64,000 bases of DNA from Rufibacter sp. LB8 (GCF_014876185.1 NZ_JADALJ010000001.1:620001-684000), one strand, 5' to 3'; counted from the stretch's first letter, positions 41,441 through 50,596 are shown. Program-made: numbers and translations. The notes: generated from the sequence alone by a model not told the origin.

Positions 41441-42532
41441 ATGCTGTTTTCCATTGGATTTTTCGCGCTCTACTTCCCGCTTTTTCTGGCCTTGCTTTGG
41501 TTGTGGGCCTTCCGGAAAAAACAGATTTCCCCGGCACCATTAACCTTCCCTAAGATTTCAATTCTCATTGCCGCGCGCAACGAGGAGGAGCATATTCTAA
41601 CGTGTCTGGCCGCCATTGACCGGTTGAACTACCCCAAAGACCAACTCCAGGTATTGGTAGGCGACGACCGGTCCACGGATGCCACGGCTCAAAAAGTAAA
41701 AGCCTGGCAAAAAGATCATTCTTACGTGACCTGCATTTCTGTTACCCATGATTTGCCGGGCACCAAAGGCAAGGCCAATGTACTGGCGCAACTGGCCCAC
41801 CACGCCACCGGAGAATTCTTTTTCATCACCGACGCTGATATTGAAGTGCCGCCTACCTGGGTTACTGCCTTATTGCAACAGGTGCAGCCCCATACCGGCA
41901 TAGTCACAGGCATCACCACTACCAAAGGTCACCGCTTGTTTGACCGCCTGCAGGCACTTGACTGGCTGTACAACCTGGGCCTCATGCAGGTGGTGGCAGA
42001 CAGGGGTGTGCCCGTCTCCACCATGGGCAATAACATGCTGGTTACCCGTGAGGCTTACCAGGCGGCGGGTGGATTTGAGAACATTCCGTTTTCTGTGACC
42101 GAGGATGTGCAGCTGTTCAGGGAAGTTATAGTGAAGGGGTTTGGCACCAGCCACGTATATGCAGCCGAGGCACTCGCGCTCTCCTTGCCGGCACCCAACT
42201 TTTTCGCCCTGTTGCACCAGCGCCGCCGTTGGATGCGCGGTTCTGTCAAACTGCCCTGGTACATGCTGCTGCTGTTTGTAGTGCATGCGTCCTATTACCC
42301 GGTGTGGCTGCCTTTCTTCTTGCATTCCTCTTTGGCTTTTATGGGCGCAATTTTCCTGGCGAAACTCCTGCTGCAAAGCTGTTTTGTTTATATCTGTGCC
42401 CGCCGGGTGAACTGGAAAACGTCTGTCTGGGATATTCTGCTGCTGGAGCCGTACCTGCTTTTCACGTCCTTGATTTTGATTCTGGGTTTTTTCCTGCCTT
42501 TTAAAATAAAGTGGAAGGGCAGATATTATTAG
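41441..42532 (+). CDS. Membrane glycosyltransferase, family 2
   Basis: A 363-residue processive-type GT2. An N-terminal membrane helix is followed by ILIAARNEEEHI, VLVGDDRSTDAT, FITDADIEVPPTW (DxD), VTEDVQLF and the QRRRWMRGS motif. Three C-terminal helices and a final KIKWKGRYY complete it. The same ending style (KYQWKGRTIT) is seen in the glycosyltransferase at 37848, so the two are related. It is coupled to the deacetylase gene, suggesting synthesis and trimming of an envelope polysaccharide. Confidence 0.9.
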   Translation: MLFSIGFFALYFPLFLALLWLWAFRKKQISPAPLTFPKISILIAARNEEEHILTCLAAIDRLNYPKDQLQVLVGDDRSTDATAQKVKAWQKDHSYVTCISVTHDLPGTKGKANVLAQLAHHATGEFFFITDADIEVPPTWVTALLQQVQPHTGIVTGITTTKGHRLFDRLQALDWLYNLGLMQVVADRGVPVSTMGNNMLVTREAYQAAGGFENIPFSVTEDVQLFREVIVKGFGTSHVYAAEALALSLPAPNFFALLHQRRRWMRGSVKLPWYMLLLFVVHASYYPVWLPFFLHSSLAFMGAIFLAKLLLQSCFVYICARRVNWKTSVWDILLLEPYLLFTSLILILGFFLPFKIKWKGRYY

Positions 42533-42560
42533 CCACGCATGTTGGTAAACCTGTATCTTT

Positions 42561-42602
42561 GCGTTTTCGGGCTCCATTCCTGAAATGAGCCCGAAAACAG
42601 AA
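42561..42602. repeat. Dispersed palindrome, copy 18 (subfamily A)
   Basis: GCGTTTTCGGGCTCCATTC and GAAATGAGCCCGAAAACAG, 14 bp before the tatD start codon. Confidence 0.85.
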
Positions 42603-42616
42603 CCGTCGCTCTCCAC

Positions 42617-43378
42617 ATGACCTATATAGACACCCACGCGCATATTTTCTCCCCTGAGTTTGACCAGGACCGTGAGGAGATGGTGCAACGGGCCAAGGCT
42701 GCCGGCATCAGTCAGATTTACATGCCCAACATTGACGCGGCTTCCATTGAGCCCATGTTGGCCCTGGAGGAGAAACACGCCTGGTGCCACTCCATGCTGG
42801 GGTTGCACCCGTGCAGCGTGAAAGAAGATTTCCGGGAGGTGTTGTCTCTCATGGAAAGCTGGTTGGCCAAAAGACCCTTCAAAGGCATAGGGGAAGCTGG
42901 CCTGGATCTGTACTGGGACAAAAGTTTGATAGAACTCCAGAAAGAAGCGCTAAAAATTCAGTGCGGCTGGGCGAAAATCCTGCAAATTCCCATCATTCTC
43001 CACACCCGCAATGCTTTCGGGGAGACCTTGGAAATCATACAAGCGCAACAAGACGGTAAGCTGAAAGGGATTTTCCATTGTTTTTCCGGTACGGTGGCAG
43101 AGGCCCAGGCCGTAATTGACGCTGGGTTTCTTTTAGGAATAGGAGGGGTGGCCACCTTTAAAAACGGAGGGTTAACCCCGGTGCTGGAAGAAATTGACCT
43201 GCACCACCTGGTCCTGGAAACCGACAGTCCGTACCTTGCACCGGTGCCCTGGCGCGGCAAACGCAATGAACCCGCGTATTTGCCCATGGTGGCGCAGCGT
43301 ATTGCCGAAATAAAATCTATACCGGTAGAGGAAGTGGCCGCCGTCACTACCGCTACTGCCTTAAACCTCTTTGCCTAG
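42617..43378 (+). CDS. TatD-family metal-dependent hydrolase
   Basis: A 253-residue amidohydrolase-fold enzyme, a putative 3'-5' exonuclease or deoxyribonuclease. Metal ligands are seen in YIDTHAHIF, GEAGLDLYWD, HTRNAFGE, GIFHCFSG and LETDSPYLAP. Asparaginase follows 3 bp downstream, a frequent pair in Bacteroidota. Confidence 0.92.
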   Translation: MTYIDTHAHIFSPEFDQDREEMVQRAKAAGISQIYMPNIDAASIEPMLALEEKHAWCHSMLGLHPCSVKEDFREVLSLMESWLAKRPFKGIGEAGLDLYWDKSLIELQKEALKIQCGWAKILQIPIILHTRNAFGETLEIIQAQQDGKLKGIFHCFSGTVAEAQAVIDAGFLLGIGGVATFKNGGLTPVLEEIDLHHLVLETDSPYLAPVPWRGKRNEPAYLPMVAQRIAEIKSIPVEEVAAVTTATALNLFA

Positions 43379-43381
43379 CCT

Positions 43382-44467
43382 ATGAAATTTTTAAAGGTAA
43401 ATATCAATACGGCGGCCCCGCGAGACCCAGAGGCTTCCATTTTGCTTATTTACACAGGCGGTACCATAGGCATGGTCTCAGAGAAGCAAGACGAGCACCT
43501 GGTGCCGTTTGACTTCTCTGAGGTGATCCACCGCGTGCCTGAGATGCGGCAATTCAAAGTAATGCTCACCGTACTCAGTTTGGATCCACCCATTGACTCT
43601 TCCAATATTGAGGTGGAGCATTGGATCAAATTGGCGCAGATCATTCAGGTGAATTACCAGGAATATGACGGCTTTGTGATTCTGCACGGCACAGACACCA
43701 TGGCCTACAGCGCCTCAGCGCTTAGTTTCCTGCTGGAGAATCTTGGCAAACCAGTTATTTTCACGGGTGCCCAGGTACCTATTGGCCGAATGCGCACCGA
43801 TGCTCGTCGTAACCTCATCACAGCTTTAGAAATTGCCTCTGCCTACCGCATGGGCAAACCCTTGGTACCAGAGGTTTCCATTTTCTTCAATACCCTTTTG
43901 TTGCGCGGAAACCGGTCTACCAAGGTAGAAAGCCGCCATTTCAATGCGTTCCACTCCGGTAAATATCCGCAGTTGGCCAAGGCTGGCATTGACATTGAAT
44001 ACAACCATTCTGTTATTCTGCCGCCGCCTGTGCAGCCCTTGCAGGTGTATCAGCAATTAGAAAGCCAGGTAGCGGTGTTGAAACTCTTCCCGGGGATCAA
44101 TAAATCTGTGGTGGAAGCCATTTTGAAAGCTAAAGGTCTGCAGGGTCTGGTGTTGGAAACCTTCGGGTCTGGAAATGCTCCTACCTACCCGTGGTTTTTG
44201 AAATTGCTGGAACAGGCCGTTGACAAGGGCATGACAATTCTCAATGTGTCTCAGTGCGAGGAAGGCGAAGTGCGGCAAGGCCAATATGAAACCAGTCTGT
44301 ACCTGAAAGAAATGGGCGTGGTGGGTGGTTCTGACATCAGTACCGAGGCCGCGGTGACCAAACTCATGTTTGTGCTGGCACAGAAAAAGAACAAGGAAGA
44401 AATTGCCCACCTCTTGGCGCATGATTTACGGGGCGAAATGACGCTCCGGATGCCCAACGAAAAATGA
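43382..44467 (+). CDS. ansA: Type I (cytoplasmic) L-asparaginase
   Basis: Hydrolyses asparagine to aspartate and ammonia. The 361-residue protein has both active-site threonine motifs, YTGGTIGM and [16 protein letters not shown], the second with the Lys-dyad region [18 protein letters not shown]. There is no signal peptide, in keeping with the AnsA type. It is translationally close to tatD (3-bp gap). Confidence 0.92.
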   Translation: MKFLKVNINTAAPRDPEASILLIYTGGTIGMVSEKQDEHLVPFDFSEVIHRVPEMRQFKVMLTVLSLDPPIDSSNIEVEHWIKLAQIIQVNYQEYDGFVILHGTDTMAYSASALSFLLENLGKPVIFTGAQVPIGRMRTDARRNLITALEIASAYRMGKPLVPEVSIFFNTLLLRGNRSTKVESRHFNAFHSGKYPQLAKAGIDIEYNHSVILPPPVQPLQVYQQLESQVAVLKLFPGINKSVVEAILKAKGLQGLVLETFGSGNAPTYPWFLKLLEQAVDKGMTILNVSQCEEGEVRQGQYETSLYLKEMGVVGGSDISTEAAVTKLMFVLAQKKNKEEIAHLLAHDLRGEMTLRMPNEK

Positions 44468-44528
44468 TGGGAACGCGCTTGCAAATGCCGCTGCTTCTGG
44501 CTTACTTTGCATTCCCATTTTAAGACCC

Positions 44529-44615
44529 GGAGAGGTGTCAGAGTGGTCGAACGAGCACGCCTGGAAAGTGTGTATACTGGTAACGGTATCGAGGGTTCGA
44601 ATCCCTCCCTCTCCG
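44529..44615 (+). tRNA. tRNA-Ser (anticodon GGA)
   Basis: An 87-nt class II tRNA. The acceptor stem pairs GGAGAGG with CCTCTCC, the anticodon stem is CACGC/GTGTG with loop CTGGAAA (anticodon GGA at 44563-44565), there is a long variable arm, and the T-arm loop is GGGTTCGAATCCC. The 3' CCA is not encoded. Confidence 0.95.
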
Positions 44616-44620
44616 CACTG

Positions 44621-44666
44621 AATCCCTTAAATAGCTGATTATAAGCTATTTAAGGGATTTTTTATT
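44621..44666 (+). terminator. tRNA-Ser terminator
   Basis: A perfect 16-bp stem (AATCCCTTAAATAGCT with AGCTATTTAAGGGATT), loop GATTATA, followed by a T run. Confidence 0.9.
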
Positions 44667-44756
44667 TGTCAAGTTACAAATTGATTACAATTTTCAAAAG
44701 TCATTTTGAAATATTGGTATTATACTCATTTGAGATGTCGTGTTGTATTGCAATAC

Positions 44757-45026
44757 CTAGAATAAGCCCATAGGGTCAAGGATTATTTTGCAGCCACGGG
44801 CTTTTCCCACTCTGTGTCTACCAGCCCTCCCTTTTAAGCTCTCAAAAAGAGTCAAGCCATCCGTCTCCTCATAACCATTCATTTTACTTTCCACAGTGAA
44901 GTGAAGCTCTTCCCAAAACATAAATTCGAAAACATATAAATCCTCTCTGATACCTTCCTTGTCATAAGTATATATGTTCAACCGGATAGTGTATTCGAAA
45001 CCTGCCTCATCTGATTTCACTTCCAT
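44757..45026 (-). CDS. Hypothetical protein, possibly 5'-truncated by IS1
   Basis: An 89-residue acidic protein from the ATG at 45026 (a TTG at 45038 is also possible). The sequence (EVKSDEAGFEYTIRLNIYTYDKEGIREDLYVFEFMFWEELHFTV...RGCKIILDPMGLF) is not recognised. The IS1 terminal repeat ends at 45044, so the gene may have lost its true 5' end to the insertion. It stands alone between a tRNA terminator and an IS scar. Confidence 0.45.
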   Translation of the reverse strand: MEVKSDEAGFEYTIRLNIYTYDKEGIREDLYVFEFMFWEELHFTVESKMNGYEETDGLTLFESLKGRAGRHRVGKARGCKIILDPMGLF

Positions 45027-45043
45027 CCATGTATACAAATTTT

Positions 45044-45293
45044 GGCTGTTGTAAAAAAAGTATGATGGTTACTTTTTCTGTTTGTTTCGGTAGGTGAACA
45101 TGATATTCAGGGCAGCTAAGTGGTATTCTTTCTTTTTGGAGAAGCAGGTCTTTTTCCTGGCCAATCTTCTTTTCCTTGACCTGAGGCAGGTATTTACGCC
45201 CTCAATGTTCTTGGTGTAAGCTTTGCCGACGGTATGCCTGTCGGCAGGCAGCACATTGGCGAATGCTCTCCAGTGGTCGGTGTGGAACTTGTG
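45044..45293 (-). mobile_element. IS1-family remnant (3' end only)
   Basis: It encodes the last 70 or so residues of an IS1 transposase (HTDHWRAFANVLPADRHTVGKAYTKNIEGVN...). This aligns with HLVGKAFTRHIEGVN... of the intact element at 33268-33969, but the two are clearly different IS1 members. The terminal repeat at 45044-45067 begins GGCTGTTGTAAAAAAAG and ends GTATGATG like the intact one. The 5' two thirds and the other end are missing, replaced by cytochrome sequence. Confidence 0.85.
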
Positions 45294-45870
45294 TTCACTA
45301 TAACCGTCTTTATAAGGACCAAACGGATGATCAAAGTGCTTCTTAGAAATATCTGGCCAGTCCTTGCGTATGTCTTTCTTTGGCCGTGGCATACTGTTCA
45401 CGTAAGCATCCAAGTCCCATGCCTCATCATCAGTTAACTGCGGCTTGCGGTGACTGGCTCCTAAGGGCATGTTTGCTTTCACGTAGCGCGCAAAGTTAGA
45501 GACCCGGTAAAGCCCAGCCCCATCATTATAACTGTTTTTACCCCACAGGAGCGGATACTGGTACTCAGGGCTATCGGGCGTTTTCATGCCCTGTCCCTCA
45601 GGGCCGTGGCATGTCTGGCACTTTTGCACGTACACGGTATTGCCCAGCTCAGGACTGGCCGGTCCATTGCATCCAACGGAAGGAGTCCAGAACCTTTAAC
45701 ATCGTCTCCTTTTTTCACGTCTTTCCTTACCCATTTGATGTAGGCCACAATGGCCTACATTTCCTTAGAGTCGGTTTGTAGCGGTTTGCCATTCAAGCTG
45801 CGCTCAAAGCAATCGTTCACGCGCTTTTCAATGCTTTCGCTCTGCCCAGAGCGCGCGCACTTTTGGATAG
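45294..45870 (-). pseudogene. Decayed c-type cytochrome (thiosulfate-dehydrogenase/SoxA-like)
   Basis: The remaining reading shows RSGQSESIEKRVNDCFERSLNGKPLQTDSKEM, then a TAG, AIVAYIKWV, later YVQKCQTCHGPEGQGM with a haem-binding CxxCH, and LGASHRKPQLTDDEAWDLDAYVNSMPRPKKDIRKDWP. This fits TsdA-like dihaem cytochromes. Damage: the N-terminal half is deleted right behind the promoter, there is an in-frame TAG, an apparent 4-nt deletion after GGCCAG shifts the frame, and the 3' end is fused to an IS1 remnant. The operator and promoter at 45882-45926 remain. Confidence 0.8.
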
Positions 45871-45881
45871 GTAGAAGCCAC

Positions 45882-45926
45882 CAAGGATTACCCAATCATC
45901 TTAACACGCTTTGTGACATAAGTCAC
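45882..45926 (-). promoter_or_regulatory. Crp/Fnr-type operator (45913-45926) and -7 box of the cytochrome pseudogene
   Basis: GTGACATAAGTCAC lies 22-23 nt upstream of TAATCCTTG (- strand), the same arrangement as at the other sulfur promoters. The gene behind it is decayed. Confidence 0.65.
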
Positions 45927-46110
45927 GCAAGGGAAGAAGTGGAAAAATTTATTGATACTCCTGTAAGAGGCCATCAGAATCAGGTGCTTCTTTTTCAAGG
46001 AAGGAAGGAAGGGGAAGAGAGCATGTATTATGATTGTAATCTATTAATGATATGTTACTTGTTATGAATGGGCCTTGCGCAAGTAATTTACTTACTGGCA
46101 GCATGAGTGA

Positions 46111-46145
46111 AAAAAAAGCGGGGATCAATACTCCCCGCTTTTTTG
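46111..46145. terminator. Terminator of the SoxB-like gene
   Basis: GCGGGGA with TCCCCGC flanked by A and T runs; bidirectional in form, 3 bp past the stop on the - strand. The 45927-46110 gap contains nothing recognisable. Confidence 0.85.
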
Positions 46146-46147
46146 GC

Positions 46148-47803
46148 TTACCTAAACACATAGTCCACATTTGGCAACTGTGATAACACCGGTGATGGCA
46201 GGTCCAGAACCTTGGCCCTTCCGTCAATCTTAGGTGATACAGTGACGTTTTTCTTCAAGTATTCTTCCATGACATCATGAACGGTATAATCCAGAACCTT
46301 CGGATTTTTGGCATTGGGCAGGCGACATAATACATGGTCTGGCTCACCGGTTCTGCGACAGGCAGCCATGGTGTATTCACGCTTCAAATCAAGGGGTTTG
46401 CCGCCCACTGTGATAGACTGTACACGCTCTCCTTTTGGTGCATTTGCTTTGAAGGTGAGCTCCATTCCAGAGAATCTAATAACCCAACCCCCGAAACGCT
46501 CCAGTGGCTTCTCTGCAAATACATTGTGTAGCTCCTGTTCCATCCAGTTATGTATCTGCTGGCCGGTTACCTGTCCTGTTTTTACATTTTCATTCACGGG
46601 TAGCATGTTCCAGATGTCGCTGTAGGTGATGGGCGCCTTACCAGAGGCATCTGGCACGATGGGGGTGCCAAAACGGAAGCCGTTTGAAATGGCAATGTCT
46701 GCACCGGTCTTCCAGCGTACCGCGTCAGTGATCATGTTATCCAAAGCATTCTCCACCACCAGGTAACGGTACAAGGGTTGCGTAGTATAGCCTAAAACCC
46801 GGTCCATCTGTTTTTTGTAGGGAGCTATTTGCTAGTCTACTATTTTCTGAACAATAGGATCTGCCGGGTATTTCTTTGGGTCCACATCGATCAATTCATA
46901 GGTCTGGCCAACTATTTTTCCGTCTTTCACCTGTAGATCCAGGCGGCCAACAAAAGATCCGAAACCACCCGGCTCCACCACCTGGGCATACTTGCGCTTA
47001 AGGGGTTTTCTGATTCTTTCATGCGTATCGTTGCCTAGTACAAAGTCCACGCCTTCAATTTCTGGCTGATCCGCTAGGTAGATTTGTTTGGAAATGCCCA
47101 GGTGCGTCACCAGGAACAAGATGTCAACGCCTTTTTCCTCTTTCAACTCTTTGATAAGCGGTTTAAGGTTGTCATCCAAGCCCTTGAAAATTAGTCCTTT
47201 GCTGAAAACTGGATTTTGGCGGATAGGCACCTCTGGGTCATTGTAAGAGATGAAGCCTAGTTTTACACCTTTCATTTCTTTGATGATGTAAGGAGGGTAC
47301 ACCATGGCGGAGGTAGACTCATCATAGATGTTGGCGCACACTACCGGCTTGCCATAGGACTCCATGATACTGCGCATTTTCTTGCTTCCAAAGATGACCT
47401 CCCAGTTCCCCGGAATCAGGAAGTCATAGTCCATGGCCTTGATCACTGGGGCAATGGCATCTCCTTCAGACATAGCGGCAACGGCACTGCCCTGGATCAG
47501 GTCGCCACCATCCACAATTACAGTGCCTTCAGGGTTTTCTTTTTTCACCTGCTTAAAGAGCGTCTGAATATGGGCCATGCCACCACGTTCTTTAAACACA
47601 AACTTTCCGTTCTCTACAAACATCTCTTTGTGGGGCATCAATTGCCCATGGATGTCTGCCGTCTGTAGGATGGTGATGGTTTCAATGCCGTTTGAATCGG
47701 CATTGTTGGTTTTATTCTTTTCTAATGCTTGGCAAGAGCTAAAAGCCACTAAGCCAATGACCGGTAGAGTAGAAAGTATAAATCTTTTGATGTTGAGCAT
47801 CAT
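46148..47803 (-). pseudogene. SoxB-like/5'-nucleotidase-family lipoprotein interrupted by one in-frame stop
   Basis: The reading frame is open over 551 codons except for a single TAG at 46832-46834 (QKIVD-stop-QIAPYKKQMDRV). The lipobox is at C24 (VAFSSC). The metallophosphatase half has ILQTADIHGQL, VDGGDLIQGSA, PGNWEVIFG and VLGNDTHERI; the 5'-nucleotidase C-domain has ISNGFRFGTPI, ITYSDIWNMLP and EYTMAACRRTG. GNWEVIFG in place of GNHEFDYG is closer to SoxB (GHWEFTYG) than to true 5'-nucleotidases. It could still make two half-proteins, or be read through; a pseudogene is the simplest view. CAG to TAG is the likely change. Confidence 0.75.
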
Positions 47804-47988
47804 GTTATTAAAGTTAAATAGGAAGGAAGGATAAGCCTGAAAATGACAAGCTTACCTGCATCTTGGCTGTTGCATTTTACAAATACACCCTGTCTTTCAG
47901 CTCAAAACCTGCAAGTAGGGTACTTACAAGAACTGGTAGGGTATTGTGCGTGGCACATACCACAGTTTGCGTAGACGAGTGCTGTCTA

Positions 47989-48390
47989 TTAAACTGTGAA
48001 TGGGTTGCCAAGCCGGGGTGGGTCAGGTTCTAAAAACTTGCTTAGGCAGAAATAAACAGATTGCTTGTATCTGTACTCTTGAAAGTCTAGTGCTAAGGGT
48101 ACAAACACTAATTCTTCAGGGGGTGCCGTGCTAATCAGTTGAACGGAACATTGGGATTCAATAACCCCGTCTTCTTGTCCATTCTCTGTGTCAGGGGCTT
48201 GTTTTAAAAGATGCTTTACAAAGGCATTTTTATCACCTGCTGTCATTACTCGCATCTGGGCTTCTTTTCTCAAACAAACCTTTTTTATTGATACCCCCGC
48301 ACGCTCACCTGGTACGACGCTGATGATTGTCAGCACCGCAAGATGTAAGATTAACATCATCAAGGACCATATGGGAAGGTAGCGTTTCAA
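47989..48390 (-). CDS. Small predicted secreted protein ahead of the SoxB-like gene
   Basis: A 133-residue protein with an N-terminal hydrophobic stretch (IWSLMMLILHLAVLTIISVV). It starts at TTG 48390, or ATG 48360 or 48357. The rest is hydrophilic with three cysteines (KKVCLRKEAQ, ESQCSV, YFCLSKFL) and ends FLEPDPPRLGNPFTV. It resembles the protein at 52285-52656 in size, signal and a PPR-containing tail. A Crp/Fnr-type operator and a -7 box (TTGTTTTG, 48438-48445) with the regulon's 22-nt spacing lie upstream, which supports a real gene. Function unknown. Confidence 0.6.
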   Translation of the reverse strand: MKRYLPIWSLMMLILHLAVLTIISVVPGERAGVSIKKVCLRKEAQMRVMTAGDKNAFVKHLLKQAPDTENGQEDGVIESQCSVQLISTAPPEELVFVPLALDFQEYRYKQSVYFCLSKFLEPDPPRLGNPFTV

Positions 48391-48437
48391 ATAATGGTTA
48401 TAGTTTTAAGAATGATTTTTTCTATTCTAAAGTTTTA

Positions 48438-48510
48438 CAAAACAAGTAAGATGGCTTCTACCTCACAGTGACTTTTGTCACATAGGTTTAGGAGGTAAAG
48501 AGTGTACTTG
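48438..48510. promoter_or_regulatory. Divergent promoter with shared Crp/Fnr-type operator (48468-48481)
   Basis: GTGACTTTTGTCAC. On the - strand a -7 box TTGTTTTG (48438-48445) lies exactly 22 nt away. On the + strand TGTACTTG (48503-48510) lies 21 nt away. One operator may therefore serve the SoxB-like unit and the rhodanese/exporter unit. Confidence 0.65.
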
Positions 48511-48551
48511 CATGCAGTAAATTTTTTAAACCTTTAAATTGAACTATACCC

Positions 48552-48944
48552 ATGAGCAATCTAATCAATGTGATATCTTTTCTGCTACTGTTTGGATTTA
48601 GCAGTTGCCAGCAGGAGACAGGTAGTGCGAACGTAAACCTCAACGCTATAGAAGTAAAGCAAGTCCTTGACTCCAATCAGGACATTGTTGTGCTGGATGT
48701 CCGCACCCCAGGTGAGTTTCAGGAAGGACATTTAGACGGTGCGGTTAATATAGACTACACCTCCCCCGATTTTGAGCAGGAAATAGCTAAACTGGATACT
48801 GCCGCCACTTACCTTGTTTATTGCAAGTCTGGAAATAGAAGTGATAGAGCAACTTCAGTTATGATGAATAACAATTTTAACAATCTATACAACGCAACTG
48901 TAGGGTTTGACGCGCTCAAATCGGCAGGGATACAAACAAAATAA
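48552..48944 (+). CDS. Rhodanese-domain lipoprotein
   Basis: A 130-residue predicted lipoprotein (lipobox GFSSC, C19) carrying one rhodanese domain: VVLDVRTPGEFQEGHLDGAVNIDY and the active-site loop YCKSGNRSDRA with the catalytic Cys. It likely carries sulfane sulfur in the periplasm. The sulfate-exporter-like gene starts 3 bp later, so the two are coupled. Confidence 0.9.
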   Translation: MSNLINVISFLLLFGFSSCQQETGSANVNLNAIEVKQVLDSNQDIVVLDVRTPGEFQEGHLDGAVNIDYTSPDFEQEIAKLDTAATYLVYCKSGNRSDRATSVMMNNNFNNLYNATVGFDALKSAGIQTK

Positions 48945-48947
48945 CTA

Positions 48948-49886
48948 GTGGAAATTACAAGCAAAAGATATATCCAACTGGGCATTTTCTGGCTCATATT
49001 AGTACTGATTGTAGCAACAAACCTTATTAGTGCCCCAATAGCATTGTTCTCAGGGATAGTGGTAGGGCTGATTTTCGGGAATCCATATCCGGCAAAGCTG
49101 AGCAAGTTCACGAAATACGCTTTGCAGGCTTCGGTGGTAGGGTTAGGTTTTGGGATTAACCTGTATCAGGTGGCTGAAACCGGGGTGAGAGGATTCTTCT
49201 ATACCGCCATCTCACTAATAGCCACCATGGTAGTTGGGTTATTACTAGCCAAGCTACTAGGCGTTGAGAAAAAGCTTAACCACCTTATCTCGGCGGGGAC
49301 GGCCATTTGCGGGGGGAGTGCCATCGCGGCGGTGGCGCCGGCCATCAAAGCGTCAGACAAAGAAATTTCGGTGGCTTTGGGCATAGTGTTCATCTTGAAC
49401 GCCTTGGCGCTCCTTGTATTTCCGTTTATAGGAAATAAGCTGCAATTGTCACAGGAACAGTTTGGGGTTTGGGCGGCCATTGCCATTCATGACACCAGTT
49501 CGGTGGTAGGGGCGGCCACAGAGTTTGGCGAAAAGGCCCTTGAGATTGCCACTACGCTTAAACTCACGCGCGTGCTATGGATACTGCCCATGGTTTTGGT
49601 GACAGGCTTTCTGTTTAAGTCTGAGGGCAAGGCTAGCTTCCCCAAGTTCATTTTATTCTTCTTGGTAGCATCCTTGTTCAACACTTTCCTAAGTGGACTG
49701 AGTGAGGTATATGGCTGGCTGACTATACTGGCCAAGAAAGGATTGATCATCAGCTTGTTCTTAACGGGTGCAGGCATTAGTCTATCACTACTAAAAACCA
49801 TTAGCATCAGGCCGTTTCTGCAAGGGATTATTCTTTGGGTAATTGTGGCAACCAGCTCACTGCTGGCAGTTTACTATTTAGTCTAG
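48948..49886 (+). CDS. YeiH-family putative sulfate exporter
   Basis: A 312-residue inner-membrane protein with about 9-10 helices, starting with GTG 3 bp after the rhodanese gene. It has the family's AGTAICGGSAIAAVAPAIKASDKEISVALG stretch, IAIHDTSSVVGAA and LFLTGAGISLSLLK. YeiH/UPF0324 members are annotated as putative sulfate exporters. In this island, removal of an oxidised sulfur product fits, but the transported species is not proven. Confidence 0.85.
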   Translation: MEITSKRYIQLGIFWLILVLIVATNLISAPIALFSGIVVGLIFGNPYPAKLSKFTKYALQASVVGLGFGINLYQVAETGVRGFFYTAISLIATMVVGLLLAKLLGVEKKLNHLISAGTAICGGSAIAAVAPAIKASDKEISVALGIVFILNALALLVFPFIGNKLQLSQEQFGVWAAIAIHDTSSVVGAATEFGEKALEIATTLKLTRVLWILPMVLVTGFLFKSEGKASFPKFILFFLVASLFNTFLSGLSEVYGWLTILAKKGLIISLFLTGAGISLSLLKTISIRPFLQGIILWVIVATSSLLAVYYLV

Positions 49887-49947
49887 ATTATTGCATCAGC
49901 TTCGGTCAGACAAGAATCATGGAAGAAGTAAGCTGTTGTAAGTAAAT

Positions 49948-49987
49948 CGTTTTTGGCCTGATTTCAGGAAAACAGGCCAAATACGAA
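49948..49987. repeat. Dispersed palindrome, copy 19 (subfamily B)
   Basis: TCGTTTTTGGCCTGATTTC and GAAAACAGGCCAAATACGA; the TTTGGCCTG/CAGGCCAAA arms define subfamily B. Confidence 0.8.
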
Positions 49988-50050
49988 ACACCTTTCATCC
50001 TTGGGAACTGGCAAGTCTCCAACTAGGGCTGCCTTGCCGCAACAATCCGC

Positions 50051-50497
50051 TTAAAACTTAATATAGCTCCAACCTTCTTCCTGCTTTGTAACGATTTCAC
50101 CAATGCCCATGGGCACGGTTGGGGTATTGGGCAACAGCTGGCTTTTATCAATTTGGGCTCTTTTCATGGTATTCTCACAGGCAACAAACACTACTCCTTT
50201 GGCCTGTAGCTCTTTAATTTGGGCGGCTTGGGTCGACTTTGCGGCTACAAGCAGGTTGATGGCTTTGCCATGTACCACCACTTCCACCTGAGAATCTGGC
50301 CAACCCCGTTTGATGTTGTTTTGTTGCCTGATCAAGCCAGCGTGCATGGCGGTATCTGCCACTGATAGGTCATACACAATCTTGTGTTGCTTGGTTTTTT
50401 CAGTCTTTTTAGCAGTAGACTTGCCCTTTGCCTGAACAGAAGAAAGTGGAGCTAGAAACATGGCTAGCAAAGCCATTAGGACTAATTTCGATTTCAT
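50051..50497 (-). CDS. Periplasmic DsrE-family sulfur carrier-like protein
   Basis: A 148-residue protein with a signal peptide ending SVQAK and a DsrE/DsrF/YchN fold (KIVYDLSVADT, VEVVVHGKAINLLV, LQAKGVVFVACENTM with a conserved Cys, GIGEIVTKQEEGWSYIKF). The upstream extension to 50596 overlaps the TlpA stop region and is rejected in favour of ATG 50497. It follows TlpA by about 100 bp and probably shares its transcript. A role in binding sulfane sulfur outside the cytoplasm is inferred from the conserved Cys. Confidence 0.85.
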   Translation of the reverse strand: MKSKLVLMALLAMFLAPLSSVQAKGKSTAKKTEKTKQHKIVYDLSVADTAMHAGLIRQQNNIKRGWPDSQVEVVVHGKAINLLVAAKSTQAAQIKELQAKGVVFVACENTMKRAQIDKSQLLPNTPTVPMGIGEIVTKQEEGWSYIKF

Positions 50498-50596
50498 AAT
50501 TGTGAGTTTAAAGTTAATAAATGATTCTGGTGTTATTAGAGGGTAATAGAAAAGCTCAAGCTTGTTGAACGACTTAAACAAGCTTGAGCGTAACAA

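Noticed and set aside
41870..42808. Long - strand frame (312 codons) opposite glycosyltransferase and tatD
   Set aside because: It overlaps two confident genes and runs through a palindrome copy; no domain pattern.
44529..44760. tRNA-Ser as an integration site for the 45-60 kb region
   Set aside because: No second copy of the tRNA 3' end was found as a direct repeat downstream, and no integrase gene is present.
45750..46067. Open frame of 105 codons on the + strand
   Set aside because: It lies opposite the cytochrome pseudogene and covers its promoter and operator; composition is that of a shadow frame.
46148..47803. Global TAG recoding to explain the SoxB-like stop
   Set aside because: TAG is used as a normal terminal codon in the window (for example at 9137-9139), so genome-wide reassignment is not supported.
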